Below the pieces are notes generated by a model, which saw only the letters and a list, made by a program, of their open reading frames with translations, had not been told where the DNA came from and did not search any database. The position numbers and the translations under genes are program-made. Shown here piece after piece: positions 55,061 through 63,561 of a stretch of 64,000 bases of DNA. Each line of letters starts with the position of its first letter. The stretch's first letter is position 1. This stretch comes from Cohnella endophytica. Lineage in GTDB: Bacteria; Bacillota; Bacilli; Paenibacillales; Paenibacillaceae. The stretch spans positions 496,001 to 560,000 of the forward strand of contig NZ_RBZM01000002.1 of NCBI RefSeq assembly GCF_003628305.1. The letters are read 5' to 3'.

Positions 55061-55720
55061 TCAAAATAAACCTTTCTCCTTCGCTTCCTGAGCCGCTTCT
55101 TTCGAGCCTTTCGCGCCTAGCTTCTTGAGGATGTGATTGACGTGGTTCTTGATCGTTCGAATCGAGACGACGAGCCGGCCCGCGATCTCGGTCTGGGTTA
55201 AGCCCTTGTCGATGAGCTTAAGGAGCTCTAATTCGGAAGGCGTAATGAGGTCCTGCATTTTCTTCTTCTCGAAATCGCGCTCGAGTTGTTTCAACCGGCG
55301 GAATTCCTCTCGCATCCGTTCGGCGGCGACCGGACTGATCGGGGACTCCCGGCGAGAGGCGGCGCGAATAGCCTCGGGCAACGATTCGAAATCGGATTTG
55401 ACCTGGTAGTCGATCGCGCCCGCTTGGAACGAGCGAAAAATAAACTCTTTTTCCTCCATGGAGGTGAGCATGATGACCCTGGCCCCCGTCGTTACGGCCA
55501 CTTCTTCCGCCAAAACGATTCCCGCCGGCACTCCGTCCAGCATGATGTCCATCAGCACTACGTCCGCATCGATCTCATTTTCGCGTAAGGTTAGACGAAC
55601 CGCATCCGGATCCGTGGACGTATGAACGACCTTGATATCCGGCTGACCGTTCAAATAAGCGCCGAGACCGCGAAGCCAATCGCGATCGTCTTCGACGATC
55701 CATACTTTGATGTCAACCAT
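55061..55720 (-). CDS. NarL-type response regulator
   Basis: Response regulator of 219 residues: receiver domain with EDD at 10-12 and phosphoacceptor D58 in LMDIM, then a LuxR/NarL-type helix-turn-helix at the C-terminus (ITPSELELLKLIDKGLTQTEIAGRLVVSIRTIKNHVNHIL). ATG 55720 is preceded by GAAGGAG and overlaps the kinase stop by eight bases, which implies translational coupling. Partner of the sensor kinase encoded just upstream. Targets unknown. Confidence 0.92.
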   Translation of the reverse strand: MVDIKVWIVEDDRDWLRGLGAYLNGQPDIKVVHTSTDPDAVRLTLRENEIDADVVLMDIMLDGVPAGIVLAEEVAVTTGARVIMLTSMEEKEFIFRSFQAGAIDYQVKSDFESLPEAIRAASRRESPISPVAAERMREEFRRLKQLERDFEKKKMQDLITPSELELLKLIDKGLTQTEIAGRLVVSIRTIKNHVNHILKKLGAKGSKEAAQEAKEKGLF

Positions 55721-57122
55721 GCGCTTCAACTCCTTCGATCGCCGTTAGCACGGGTTGTTTACGCACCGCTTTAATGGTCCTTTTCGGAAAAATCATATAT
55801 ATCCGAGTTCCGACTCCGGGTTTGCTCCGAATATGCAGAGAACCTCCGTGTTTGCGCATGACGTAATAAGCGTAAGGCAAACCTAATCCGAAATTCGCTT
55901 CCTTGCCGCTCTTCGTCGTATAGAACGGCTCCATCGCTTTCGCCGCCTCAGCCCTATCCATGCCCGGTCCCGTGTCTCTTACTTCAAGGGTCAGCTCTCT
56001 TTTCCCTTCGCGCATTGAAACGAACAGTCGCCCCTCGCCGTTCATCGCATCGATGGCGTTGGAGACGAGATTGTTGATCGACTCTCCGACTTGCGCGGGA
56101 TCCAGCATGCAAATCCACCCATCGGCAACGTTAACCTGCAACCGGATGTTGTGCAACCTCGGTTCATGGGGCTTCAATGTTTCCCGTATGAACGAATCCA
56201 GCACGACTTCTCTAGGCTGAATGACCAAGTCTTCCGTCCGGCGGTGAACTCTGGCGATCATCTCTTGAATATGACTGGAAGCACTCTGAACGACCCGAAT
56301 ATCCTCGAGCAATTCCGTCTGTCCCGTCGTCTCCGCGTAAGAAGTCATTTTCTCGGTAAAAAGCCGCATTTTCCCTACGTTGTTCTTGATCGCATGATGG
56401 AGAATCGCCGTACCGGAAGTAACCGCCCTCAACGTGGAATCCAGTCTACGTCTGTCGATCATCACCCTTACGCCGAGGAAACCGTACGTAAATAACCCGA
56501 TCAAGAATACGGCGACTCCGATACCTACGAACCAGACGTTATATCTCCACATGCCAAGCCATCCTAGGCTAGGCAGAACGTAACTAAAGAACATGGCAAA
56601 CAGAACCGGCGGTAAAACCGCGAGGCAAATGAGCCAATGGGAGTGCGTGACCGGAGAAAGCCGGGAACTTCTTAGCAACACCAGGCAGATTCCCGCGACG
56701 AGATAAGGAACAGCCCACCAGACGACGATTCCGTAAGTGATGGGCGTGTACTCGTTGTAAGGGGGAGTGAAGAGCAGGCATAAGACAATCGGTAAAAGCA
56801 ATACGGTCGCGATGATCCTCCTCGTCCGTGCAGTCCTGAAGATAGGGCGATAGGCCATCGCAAACAACAAAAAGGCATAAGGAAGCCCATAGTAGCAAGC
56901 TATCGAAGACGTCGCTTGTACGTGATAGAGAGCCGATTCCAAGCTTGCGCTTGGATGGTTGTCATGTATATAGGGAATGATGACGTTCGCAAGCGTTGCG
57001 GCGAGCGCCCCCGCACCCCCGGATATCGCGACGGCGCTAAGCCAGCGATTTACGGAGGAACGAAAATCGGCGAGCAGCAGGATGAGCGCGACCGACCATA
57101 ACGCGATCCAAACGAATAGCAT
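55713..57122 (-). CDS. Multi-spanning sensor histidine kinase
   Basis: Membrane kinase of 469 residues. About seven helices in the first 230 residues and no large extracellular loop, so sensing probably happens in the membrane. Then a phosphoacceptor region with HAIKNNVGKMR (His), and a HATPase domain with NLVSNAIDAM, DTGPGMD and FGLGLPYAYYVMRKHGG. H-N-N in the phosphoacceptor motif recalls kinases paired with NarL-type regulators. The following regulator gene overlaps its end. Confidence 0.9.
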   Translation of the reverse strand: MLFVWIALWSVALILLLADFRSSVNRWLSAVAISGGAGALAATLANVIIPYIHDNHPSASLESALYHVQATSSIACYYGLPYAFLLFAMAYRPIFRTARTRRIIATVLLLPIVLCLLFTPPYNEYTPITYGIVVWWAVPYLVAGICLVLLRSSRLSPVTHSHWLICLAVLPPVLFAMFFSYVLPSLGWLGMWRYNVWFVGIGVAVFLIGLFTYGFLGVRVMIDRRRLDSTLRAVTSGTAILHHAIKNNVGKMRLFTEKMTSYAETTGQTELLEDIRVVQSASSHIQEMIARVHRRTEDLVIQPREVVLDSFIRETLKPHEPRLHNIRLQVNVADGWICMLDPAQVGESINNLVSNAIDAMNGEGRLFVSMREGKRELTLEVRDTGPGMDRAEAAKAMEPFYTTKSGKEANFGLGLPYAYYVMRKHGGSLHIRSKPGVGTRIYMIFPKRTIKAVRKQPVLTAIEGVEAHG

Positions 57123-57137
57123 GGAGCAGCCCCTAAC

Positions 57138-57944
57138 TTAAAATTGCTGTCGTTCGAGCCATAACCCGCATACGGTCGTCCAATTCGCGACGTGCGGATC
57201 TTCCTCGGCCAAGCCTAGTCCGTGTCGTCCGTTTTGGTACACGTGCAGGTCGAAAGGTACTTTATTCTTGCTCAGTGCAGATGCGAACAACAAGGCGTTC
57301 TCAACGGGGACCGCCGCGTCGTCTGCGGTATGCCACAGGAAGGTCGGCGGCGTGTCGGGCGTCACTTGACGCTCGCAACTCATGAGCTCGATGAGCTTAG
57401 GATCGGGATTCTCGCCTAGAAGATTATACATCGAACCCGCGTGATGATAAGGCGGCTGTCCGGTGATGACCGGATAACACGGCAAAATGGCATCCGGGCG
57501 GCAGGACTGTCTGTCGATCGGATCATCCGCCTCTGGGTTCCCCATGTCGTAAAGCGTACCTGCGGAAGCCGTTAAGTGTCCGCCCGCGGAAAAGCCCAGC
57601 ACGGCGATCTTGTCTCCTCGGACTCCCCAATCGACGGCATGATGTCTAACGTATCTTACAGCTCTTTGCACGTCCGATAACGCGCAAGGGTATTGGTACG
57701 GCGCCACGCGATAACGCAATACGTATGCATTTATTCCGATAGAATTGAGCCATAATGCGATCGGCTCCCCTTCGTGCCCGGCGCGCATGCCGTAACCTCC
57801 GCCCGGACAAACGATGACGGCTCCCCTTCCGGTCTCGTTTACGGGATAAGCCATGATCGCTGGCGTATCCTCGTCTCCATTGCCTTGCGCGAGCGGCGCC
57901 CCCTCCGGCCAAAGTTTAATCCACTCTCTATTAGATGCCGTCAT
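57138..57944 (-). CDS. Alpha/beta hydrolase (xylan/carbohydrate esterase-like)
   Basis: Cytoplasmic serine esterase of 268 residues. Seen: the oxyanion motif CPGGGYGMRAGHEGEPIA (HGGG type), nucleophile elbow GFSAGGHL, catalytic Asp in HTADDAAVP and His in GRHGLGL. The layout matches BD-FAE-like and endo-1,4-beta-xylanase-B-type acetyl esterases that deacetylate short xylo-oligosaccharides. ATG 57944 follows GGGAGGATA; the frame is open to 58019. It lies 15 bases upstream of the sensor kinase gene and may be in the same transcript. Confidence 0.88.
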   Translation of the reverse strand: MTASNREWIKLWPEGAPLAQGNGDEDTPAIMAYPVNETGRGAVIVCPGGGYGMRAGHEGEPIALWLNSIGINAYVLRYRVAPYQYPCALSDVQRAVRYVRHHAVDWGVRGDKIAVLGFSAGGHLTASAGTLYDMGNPEADDPIDRQSCRPDAILPCYPVITGQPPYHHAGSMYNLLGENPDPKLIELMSCERQVTPDTPPTFLWHTADDAAVPVENALLFASALSKNKVPFDLHVYQNGRHGLGLAEEDPHVANWTTVCGLWLERQQF

Positions 57945-58171
57945 TGCATATCCTCCCAAGATGAACCATTCTTTTAAGCTATTAACGTTTATTGTAAACC
58001 CAACCACTGGAAACGACAATACGACAAAATTCTACGGCCGGTCCTCCACGACCAAACCGAATTCATCGCGCTAACCTTCCGCTTGCAGGATAGTTGAAAA
58101 TTTGCAACATTCAAGTGGGTCTTCACGTCTAATATTGAAATGTAAAATTTGGAAAATGGAGGTGCTTTAAG

Positions 58172-58567
58172 ATTAAAAAGATTATTCTTTATTTTATATT
58201 CTGTTGTTTTGTTTTCCTGATTGGTTGCAGTAAAGAAACAACTGAGCAGAATAATGTTAACCCTGTTGAATACCTTAAGTCGTTTGGTTGGAATATTGAG
58301 GAAAAGATTAGCGAAAGAACGCAAGAGACAAAAAACTATCTACCTGCAAAAAACGCAGGTATTGATTTGAATCCGTATAAAGAAATTTATATTACAACCT
58401 ACTTGCTGAAAGAAAAACAAATAACAGGGAAGAAAATATACGCTGACATTTATAAATATAATGAACATATCATTGGAGGATCCGGACATTTAGAGACTTG
58501 GGAGCCTGGAGATTTCCCTTTGAAGGATAAAGAAAGGTTAATCAACGAAGGAATAATAAATAGCTAA
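58172..58567 (+). CDS. DUF4830-like lipoprotein with ATT start codon
   Basis: Small lipoprotein of 131 residues. The frame has no ATG, GTG or TTG near its true beginning; ATT at 58172 stands eight bases after GGAGG and opens KKIILYF, a typical lipoprotein leader ending in the lipobox FLIGC (C19). The mature part resembles DUF4830: YLKSFGWNIEE, then GIDLNPYKE, and IIGGSGH. Base composition is much richer in A+T (roughly two thirds) than its neighbours, which suggests foreign origin. A TTG at 58367 would remove the signal peptide and half the protein. Followed by a terminator. Function unknown. Confidence 0.75.
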   Translation: MKKIILYFIFCCFVFLIGCSKETTEQNNVNPVEYLKSFGWNIEEKISERTQETKNYLPAKNAGIDLNPYKEIYITTYLLKEKQITGKKIYADIYKYNEHIIGGSGHLETWEPGDFPLKDKERLINEGIINS

Positions 58568-58573
58568 ACAAAA

Positions 58574-58596
58574 AAGAGCAGGAAAACTCTGCTCTT
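58574..58596. terminator. Bidirectional terminator
   Basis: AAGAGCAG (58574-58581) with CTGCTCTT... (58589-58596), with A-run before it, between the lipoprotein gene and the convergent tdk. Confidence 0.75.
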
Positions 58597-58613
58597 CCGT
58601 TCGGATCTCTTCG

Positions 58614-59198
58614 TCACTTCTGCTTAAATGCCTCGTTATAGCAACGCCGGCACACCGGCTTGTAATCTTCGCTTCCGCCAACCTGGATCTGATCGCCTTC
58701 ATTCACGGGTACGCCGTCCTTGAACCGGATGACCATCGTCGCTTTCCGGTCGCAGTACCAGCAGATCGTTTTGATTTCTTCGATCTTGTCCGCGTACACG
58801 AGCAGATTGTAGCTACCTTCGAACAACTCGTTCTGAAAATCGTTCTTCAACCCGAACGCCATCACGGGTACGTTGAGCTCGTCGACCACGCGCGTCAACT
58901 CGATAATATGATGCTTCTTCAGCCACTGCGCTTCATCCACGAGCACGCAGAAAAACCGCCCCGAGCCCGATAGCTGCGTTTTGACGGAATCGAACAAATT
59001 CGTATTCTCGTCGACTGCGATCGCGGGACGCGTAAATCCGACCCTGGAGCCTACCTTGTCCGAACCGTTCCTCGTGTCGATTGACGGCGTGAAGATGAGA
59101 ACCGGCTTGCCTTGCTCCTCGTAATTATAGGCGACTTTAATGATTTCGAAAGATTTACCGCTATTCATGGTTCCGTATTTAAAGTATAGCTGAGCCAA
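58614..59198 (-). CDS. tdk: Thymidine kinase (type II)
   Basis: Phosphorylates thymidine in the salvage pathway; 194 residues. Seen: P-loop GTMNSGKS near residues 10-17, Walker B-like DEAQWL, and a zinc finger made of CWYC and CRRC pairs, typical of type II (tetrameric) thymidine kinases. The start is TTG at 59198 with GGAGGG ten bases upstream; the frame is open to 59234, but the family begins close to this residue. It follows the oxidoreductase gene by about 95 bases. Confidence 0.95.
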   Translation of the reverse strand: MAQLYFKYGTMNSGKSFEIIKVAYNYEEQGKPVLIFTPSIDTRNGSDKVGSRVGFTRPAIAVDENTNLFDSVKTQLSGSGRFFCVLVDEAQWLKKHHIIELTRVVDELNVPVMAFGLKNDFQNELFEGSYNLLVYADKIEEIKTICWYCDRKATMVIRFKDGVPVNEGDQIQVGGSEDYKPVCRRCYNEAFKQK

Positions 59199-59294
59199 AT
59201 GTGCACCCTCCGCAACAATGTAGATGGAATGCAACCATTATACAACACTTGCGGTTGCCACAGTAGGTAGCATTATCGGAACTTTGGGCTCGGA

Positions 59295-60332
59295 CTAACC
59301 GAGTATATCGGAAATCCGGATTTTAGTGCCCGTCTTCGAGCTCTCGATCGCTCCGAGCACCATCGCCATGCTCTTGATGTTATCCCGACAATCTGTCTCC
59401 GCTCGTCTGCCTTCCGCGAGCGCGTCGAACATCTCGTCCAGGCAGCCCTCGTGGAATGACTTTTCCTGTTCCTTTGACTCGCCCTCTTTTCTTACGTATT
59501 CGCGCATGAAGTTTCCCTGTTGATCTCCCGGCGCTACGATTTCCGCGTAAGGATTGGACGAGCCGTCCCAGATCGCCGTACCTATCTCCCCCGTCACTCG
59601 CCATTCGGCTTCCCACGAAGTCGGCGCGCCTTCCGCACACCAGGATCCCCGATAACAGAACACCGAGCCGTCCGACATTTCGAAAATGCATATGGCCGCC
59701 GCTTGCCCCGCATACCATGAACCGGCGGGATTAAATTCTTGGCAATATACCGTAACCGGGTCCGCCCCAAGGATAAGCCTAGCCTGATCGAATGTATGAA
59801 TCGCCATATCGAGCAGCAACGGGCTATCCATCGCATCTCGGAAACCGCCAAAGTGGGGGGCCAGGAAGAAATCGGCACCGACGAATCCCGGCTTGCCAAT
59901 CTTGCCGTCTTCGATGAAATTGCGAAGAGCCCGGATCCGATTGTCGAATCGTCGGTTCTGCATGACGAAATGCATACGCCCCGTCCTATCGGATACGCCG
60001 ATCACTTCTTGGCATTCCTCCAGCGTCTCGGCGAGCGGCTTCTCGGAGAACACGTCGCAGCCGAGCTTCATCGCCGTCGTGCTGATGGCGAAATGGCTGG
60101 CGGGGATCGTAATATCGAATACGAGATTCGCTCCGGTTTCCTTGATCGCTTGGGCGAGATCCGTAAATGTAGGGCAAGTAAGACTATGACGGTCGGCCAT
60201 CGCTTGCGCAAACTCTTGCTTTATGTCGACCAGCGCGACGATTTCCGCATCAGGCCTTCCGATCGCATATTGTACCCATGTATTCGCCATACCTCCGCAG
60301 CCTGCGACCGCGATTTTGTAATTGCGTTCCAC
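59295..60332 (-). CDS. Gfo/Idh/MocA-family oxidoreductase
   Basis: NAD(P)-dependent dehydrogenase, 345 residues. Seen: nucleotide loop VAGCGGMANTW, catalytic-lysine motif SEKPLAE, and the C-terminal domain with LLDMAIHTFDQARLI carrying the conserved His and Asp. Monocistronic by appearance; preceded by two tandem repeat arrays. Substrate probably a sugar or inositol derivative; unknown. Confidence 0.92.
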   Translation of the reverse strand: MERNYKIAVAGCGGMANTWVQYAIGRPDAEIVALVDIKQEFAQAMADRHSLTCPTFTDLAQAIKETGANLVFDITIPASHFAISTTAMKLGCDVFSEKPLAETLEECQEVIGVSDRTGRMHFVMQNRRFDNRIRALRNFIEDGKIGKPGFVGADFFLAPHFGGFRDAMDSPLLLDMAIHTFDQARLILGADPVTVYCQEFNPAGSWYAGQAAAICIFEMSDGSVFCYRGSWCAEGAPTSWEAEWRVTGEIGTAIWDGSSNPYAEIVAPGDQQGNFMREYVRKEGESKEQEKSFHEGCLDEMFDALAEGRRAETDCRDNIKSMAMVLGAIESSKTGTKIRISDILG

Positions 60333-60503
60333 CGGGAATTCAGCTCCTTATTGTTCATTCGCGTTGGCTATAACACTCTAATCTTGCGTAATCCGATTTC
60401 TCCACTAACATTATATCGCTATCGCAACAAACTTTCTCTATGCAATCCTGTGATTAAGTAGCATTATATTGGCATTCAGTTGTATGTGTTTCTGGGAAGG
60501 TGA

Positions 60504-61000
60504 GCGGCGAGGTTATTAGCGGAACAGGGGTCCGTTATTGTGGCGGATTGGGCGACGGCGAGGTTATTAGCGGAACAGGGGTCCGTTATTTCGGCAGATT
60601 GGGCGGCGAGGAGGCAATTAGCGGAACAGGGGTCCGTTATTTCGGCGGATGGGGTGGCGGCGAGGTTATTAGCGGAATGGTAGTCCGTTATTGTGGCGGA
60701 TTGGGCGGCGGCGAGATTATTAGCGGAACAGGGGTCCGTTATTTCGGCAGATTGGGCGGCGGCGAGGTTATTAGCGGAACAGAGGTCCGTTATTTCGGCA
60801 GATTGGGCGGTGGCGAGGTTATTAGCGGAACTGAGGTCCGTTATTTCGGCAGATTGGGCGGCGAGGAGGCAATTAGCGGAACAGGGGTCTGTTATTGTGG
60901 CGGATTGGGCGGCGGCGAGGTTATTAGCGGAACAGGGGTCCGTTATTTCAGTAGATCGAGTAGCGAGCAGATTAATAGCGGAACCAGGTTCCGTCATTTG
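60504..61000. repeat. Tandem array B: ten copies of a 51-bp unit
   Basis: ATTAGCGGA recurs at 60515, 60566, 60617, 60668, 60719, 60770, 60821, 60872, 60923 and, slightly changed, 60974; spacing is exactly 51. Each copy contains TAGCGGA-N7-TCCGTTA, which as RNA read from the plus strand gives a 7-bp stem with one G:U pair. Loop bases vary more than the stem. Confidence 0.95.
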
Positions 61001-61003
61001 GCA

Positions 61004-61291
61004 GCGAGACATTTAGTGGTCTGGCAGATCCTTACTTCGCCGAAAGAAGTAACTGCGAGACATTTAGTGGTCTGGCAGAACCTTACTTCGGCGGAATAAG
61101 CAACTTCGAGACATTTAGTGGTCTGGCAGATCCTTAGTTCGCCGAAAGAAGCAACCGCGAGACATTTAGTGGTCTGACAGAACCTTACTTCGCCGAAAGA
61201 AGTAACTACGAGACATTTAGTGGTCTGGCAGAGCCTTACTTCGACGAAAGAAGCAACTGCGAGACATTTAGTGGTCTGGCAGAACCTTACT
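61004..61291. repeat. Tandem array C: six copies of a second 51-bp unit
   Basis: GAGACATTTAGTGGTCT recurs at 61006, 61057, 61108, 61159, 61210 and 61261 (last copy cut short), spacing exactly 51. Two hairpins per unit: AGAC/GTCT and, in the best copies, TTACTTC-GCCGAAA-GAAGTAA. The second is closely related to the core of array A at 23 kb. Confidence 0.95.
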
Positions 61292-61340
61292 GCGAAGAGG
61301 CATATAGCTATCTTAGAGGTCATCCCTCCCTTCCGGCAAC

Positions 61341-61378
61341 TCAAAAAAACTGCCGTGCGGCGAGACGCCCGGCAGTTT
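61341..61378 (-). terminator. Terminator of the SRAP gene
   Basis: AAACTGCCG (61347-61355) with CGGCAGTTT (61370-61378), followed on the minus strand by GTTTTTTTGAG. Confidence 0.85.
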
Positions 61379-61399
61379 GCATGCGATGCTGGCAAACGA

Positions 61400-62065
61400 T
61401 CAGATCTTAACGAGAGACAGCGATGGATGGACTTCCGCGATGCATTCCGGCGTCTCCCAGCCTACGTTCTCTACGGAAGGCATAACGGGATACATCCGGA
61501 AGTCGGGCTCAGGCAGCCTTTGCAACAAGCCCTGCAAGATTTCCGGTCTCGTCTCGTCCGGATTCAGCCATTTATCTAGCGCTTTCTCATCCAAGATTAC
61601 GGGTTGGGGATGGTCGGTGTCGAACAATGTACCTCTCGTTATGACGGTGCACATCGGGAACTCGTTTTTCTCGGAATCCAGCCACACGTCGAATATCCCC
61701 GGCATCGCGAACGTCGATTTCGTGCGATGGACGACTCTCCACGCGCTTTTGCTTTTCCCTTCCACTCTCCAGACGTAAAATCCGCTGCAAGGGACGACGC
61801 ATCTCTTTTTCTTCAGCATCGAGTTCAAGTATTTCCGATCGACTAGCGAATCCAAGTTCGCGTTGATCGAATTTTTGCCCCAATACGGCATCAATCCCCA
61901 TCTGTGCTGGTTCAAGAAACGTTCGTCTCCGATCTGTTGGATGATCGGAACCTGCTGGGTAGGCGAAATATTATAACGCCTCGAATAAGGAGCTTGAACC
62001 CTGTCAATGCGGAAATCTTCCGTCAAATCGGATAACTCCGCGGTCAGCGAATAGCGATTACACAT
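61400..62065 (-). CDS. SRAP (YedK/HMCES-type) protein lacking the catalytic glutamate
   Basis: SOS response-associated peptidase family; members bind abasic sites in single-stranded DNA through a covalent thiazolidine link to Cys2. 221 residues. Start ATG 62065 is chosen since the family requires Cys at position 2 (MCNRYSL). Seen: NISPTQQVPII, HRWGLMPYW, INANLDS in place of the usual INARxE, PCSGFYVW and TDHPQPVILDE with the catalytic-region His. In the usual GFYEW motif the Glu is catalytic; here it is V98. The ribosome site is weak. Activity may be altered. Confidence 0.88.
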   Translation of the reverse strand: MCNRYSLTAELSDLTEDFRIDRVQAPYSRRYNISPTQQVPIIQQIGDERFLNQHRWGLMPYWGKNSINANLDSLVDRKYLNSMLKKKRCVVPCSGFYVWRVEGKSKSAWRVVHRTKSTFAMPGIFDVWLDSEKNEFPMCTVITRGTLFDTDHPQPVILDEKALDKWLNPDETRPEILQGLLQRLPEPDFRMYPVMPSVENVGWETPECIAEVHPSLSLVKI

Positions 62066-62147
62066 GCGCATCAACCCATTTCCGTTAATATCTTCCTCCT
62101 CAGTGTGGGCTACGGGTAGGTAAAATATGTATCGCGCGAAAGACGAA

Positions 62148-62182
62148 GAGCGATGGCACGAGGAATCCCCTTGCCATCGCTC
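62148..62182. terminator. Terminator between SRAP start and the oxidoreductase end
   Basis: GAGCGATGGCA/TGCCATCGCTC, 11-bp perfect stem, 22 bases after the stop at 62205. Confidence 0.7.
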
Positions 62183-62204
62183 CTGATATCTTCAATTAAG
62201 TCTT

Positions 62205-63305
62205 TTAATCCAAGGCGTGATCCGCTAATCCGATCGGCAACGGCGCCGGCTTCTCGCAAGTGCTTGTCATCGCATAGTGGGTACCTTGCGCCGACGCGTC
62301 GTGGAATCCATGCATCGCTTCGAGCACATGGAAAGCCATTTCGCCGTTCGCCCGATGCTTGCGTCCCGATTTAATGGCTTTTGCCATGTCCGCCGCTCCC
62401 ACTCCGCGCGCGTTCTCCGATTTCCCGTGCGACAACGGAATTTCCGACCATTCCCGGGCTCCGGCGCGCTGAATGTAAACAGGTCCTCCGAAGGTGTTCG
62501 GATCCGGAACGATAAGCGTCCCTTGACTTCCGTACACTTCGATACGCGGCAACTGAGATCCGCCTTTCACGTCGAAGCTCGTCAAGATCGTTCCGATCGG
62601 TCCGGAAACGAACTCCATCACGCCCGCGATATGGGTCGGCGTCTCGACCTTCATGACTTGTCCGAATTTCGGTTGGCTTCCGATCGTACGTTCCGGGAAC
62701 GAGATTCTCGTCATTCCCGTCACTTGTTTGATCGGCCCGAGCAGCGCGATCAGCGCCGTTAAATAATAAGGTCCCATATCGAACATCGGACCGCCGCCGA
62801 CCTGATAGAAAAACTCCGGAGCTGGATGCCAGTCCTCGGGACCGCCGCCAAGCATAAATGCCGTGGCGCCGATCGGCGTCCCGATCCAACCGTCCTCGAT
62901 CAACTTTACGCAGGTTTGAATTCCGCCGCCCAAGAACGTATCCGGCGCGCATCCGACGTAAAGTCCCTTCTTTCTGGCGAGCTCGAGAACTTTTATTCCA
63001 TCCTCGCGAGTGACCGCCAGCGGTTTCTCCACGTACACGTGCTTACCGGCTTCAAGCGCCTGCAAACATACGTTGGCGTGCGCCTGCGGAATAGTCAAAT
63101 TTATAATGAGCTCGATTTCCGGGTCGCCTAGAATTTCTTCTACGGAACAGCCTCGAATTCCGTATTCTTCTCCTTTAGCTTTGGCGCGCTCTACGTCGAT
63201 ATCGGCGCATGCGACGATGTCCATCGATTCGAACCGTTTACCGTTCTGAAAATAAATACCGCTAATGTTGCCCGTGCCAATCATACCTGCTTTAATTTTC
63301 GCCAT
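62205..63305 (-). CDS. Gfo/Idh/MocA-family oxidoreductase
   Basis: NAD(P)-dependent dehydrogenase, 366 residues. Seen: nucleotide loop MIGTGNISGIY, catalytic motif VEKPLAV, and GGGPMFDMGPYYLTALIALLGPI in the C-terminal domain, where related enzymes carry catalytic His/Asp; the Gly-rich MFDMGPYYL form is typical of dehydrogenases near sugar ABC operons. It lies downstream of the ABC permease at the right edge, with a terminator between, so it is a separate unit. Substrate unknown. Confidence 0.92.
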   Translation of the reverse strand: MAKIKAGMIGTGNISGIYFQNGKRFESMDIVACADIDVERAKAKGEEYGIRGCSVEEILGDPEIELIINLTIPQAHANVCLQALEAGKHVYVEKPLAVTREDGIKVLELARKKGLYVGCAPDTFLGGGIQTCVKLIEDGWIGTPIGATAFMLGGGPEDWHPAPEFFYQVGGGPMFDMGPYYLTALIALLGPIKQVTGMTRISFPERTIGSQPKFGQVMKVETPTHIAGVMEFVSGPIGTILTSFDVKGGSQLPRIEVYGSQGTLIVPDPNTFGGPVYIQRAGAREWSEIPLSHGKSENARGVGAADMAKAIKSGRKHRANGEMAFHVLEAMHGFHDASAQGTHYAMTSTCEKPAPLPIGLADHALD

Positions 63306-63419
63306 TGACGGTTGCCATCTCCCTGCTCAACTTATTCACTGATCGCTCCCTAATAATGTACCATTGAATGGACTTGCCTATCTGGTCATTTCATTATAGG
63401 AAATTGGCATCATTAAAAT

Positions 63420-63451
63420 ACGGGAAGCGAGATGTTAGCCTCGCTTCCCGT
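63420..63451 (-). terminator. Terminator of the right-edge ABC operon
   Basis: ACGGGAAGCGAG/CTCGCTTCCCGT, 12-bp perfect stem; the minus strand continues as ATTTTAATG. About 110 bases after the permease stop. Confidence 0.75.
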
Positions 63452-63561
63452 TCTTATTCAATCTATTGCCCCATCGTAATAAGCGCTAAACTAGCCTGAC
63501 TATGCGTGGAGCCCCATTATATTCAAGGTCGATTCCGAACTGATCCTCGGGCAATTCTCCG

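Larger units (their letters stand above)
60333..61399. other. Gene-free stretch of about 1.07 kb with two abutting 51-bp arrays
   Basis: Contains about 170 bases of upstream region of the oxidoreductase gene, array B (60504-61000), array C (61004-61291) and the SRAP terminator (61341-61378). Open frames of 178 codons (minus) and 199 codons (plus) run through array B only because 51 is a multiple of three. Confidence 0.85.

Noticed and set aside
60476..61099. Repeat-protein genes on both strands of array B (178 and 199 codons)
   Set aside because: The 51-base period is a multiple of three, so stop-free frames arise by themselves on both strands. No ribosome site, signal or sensible composition supports them.
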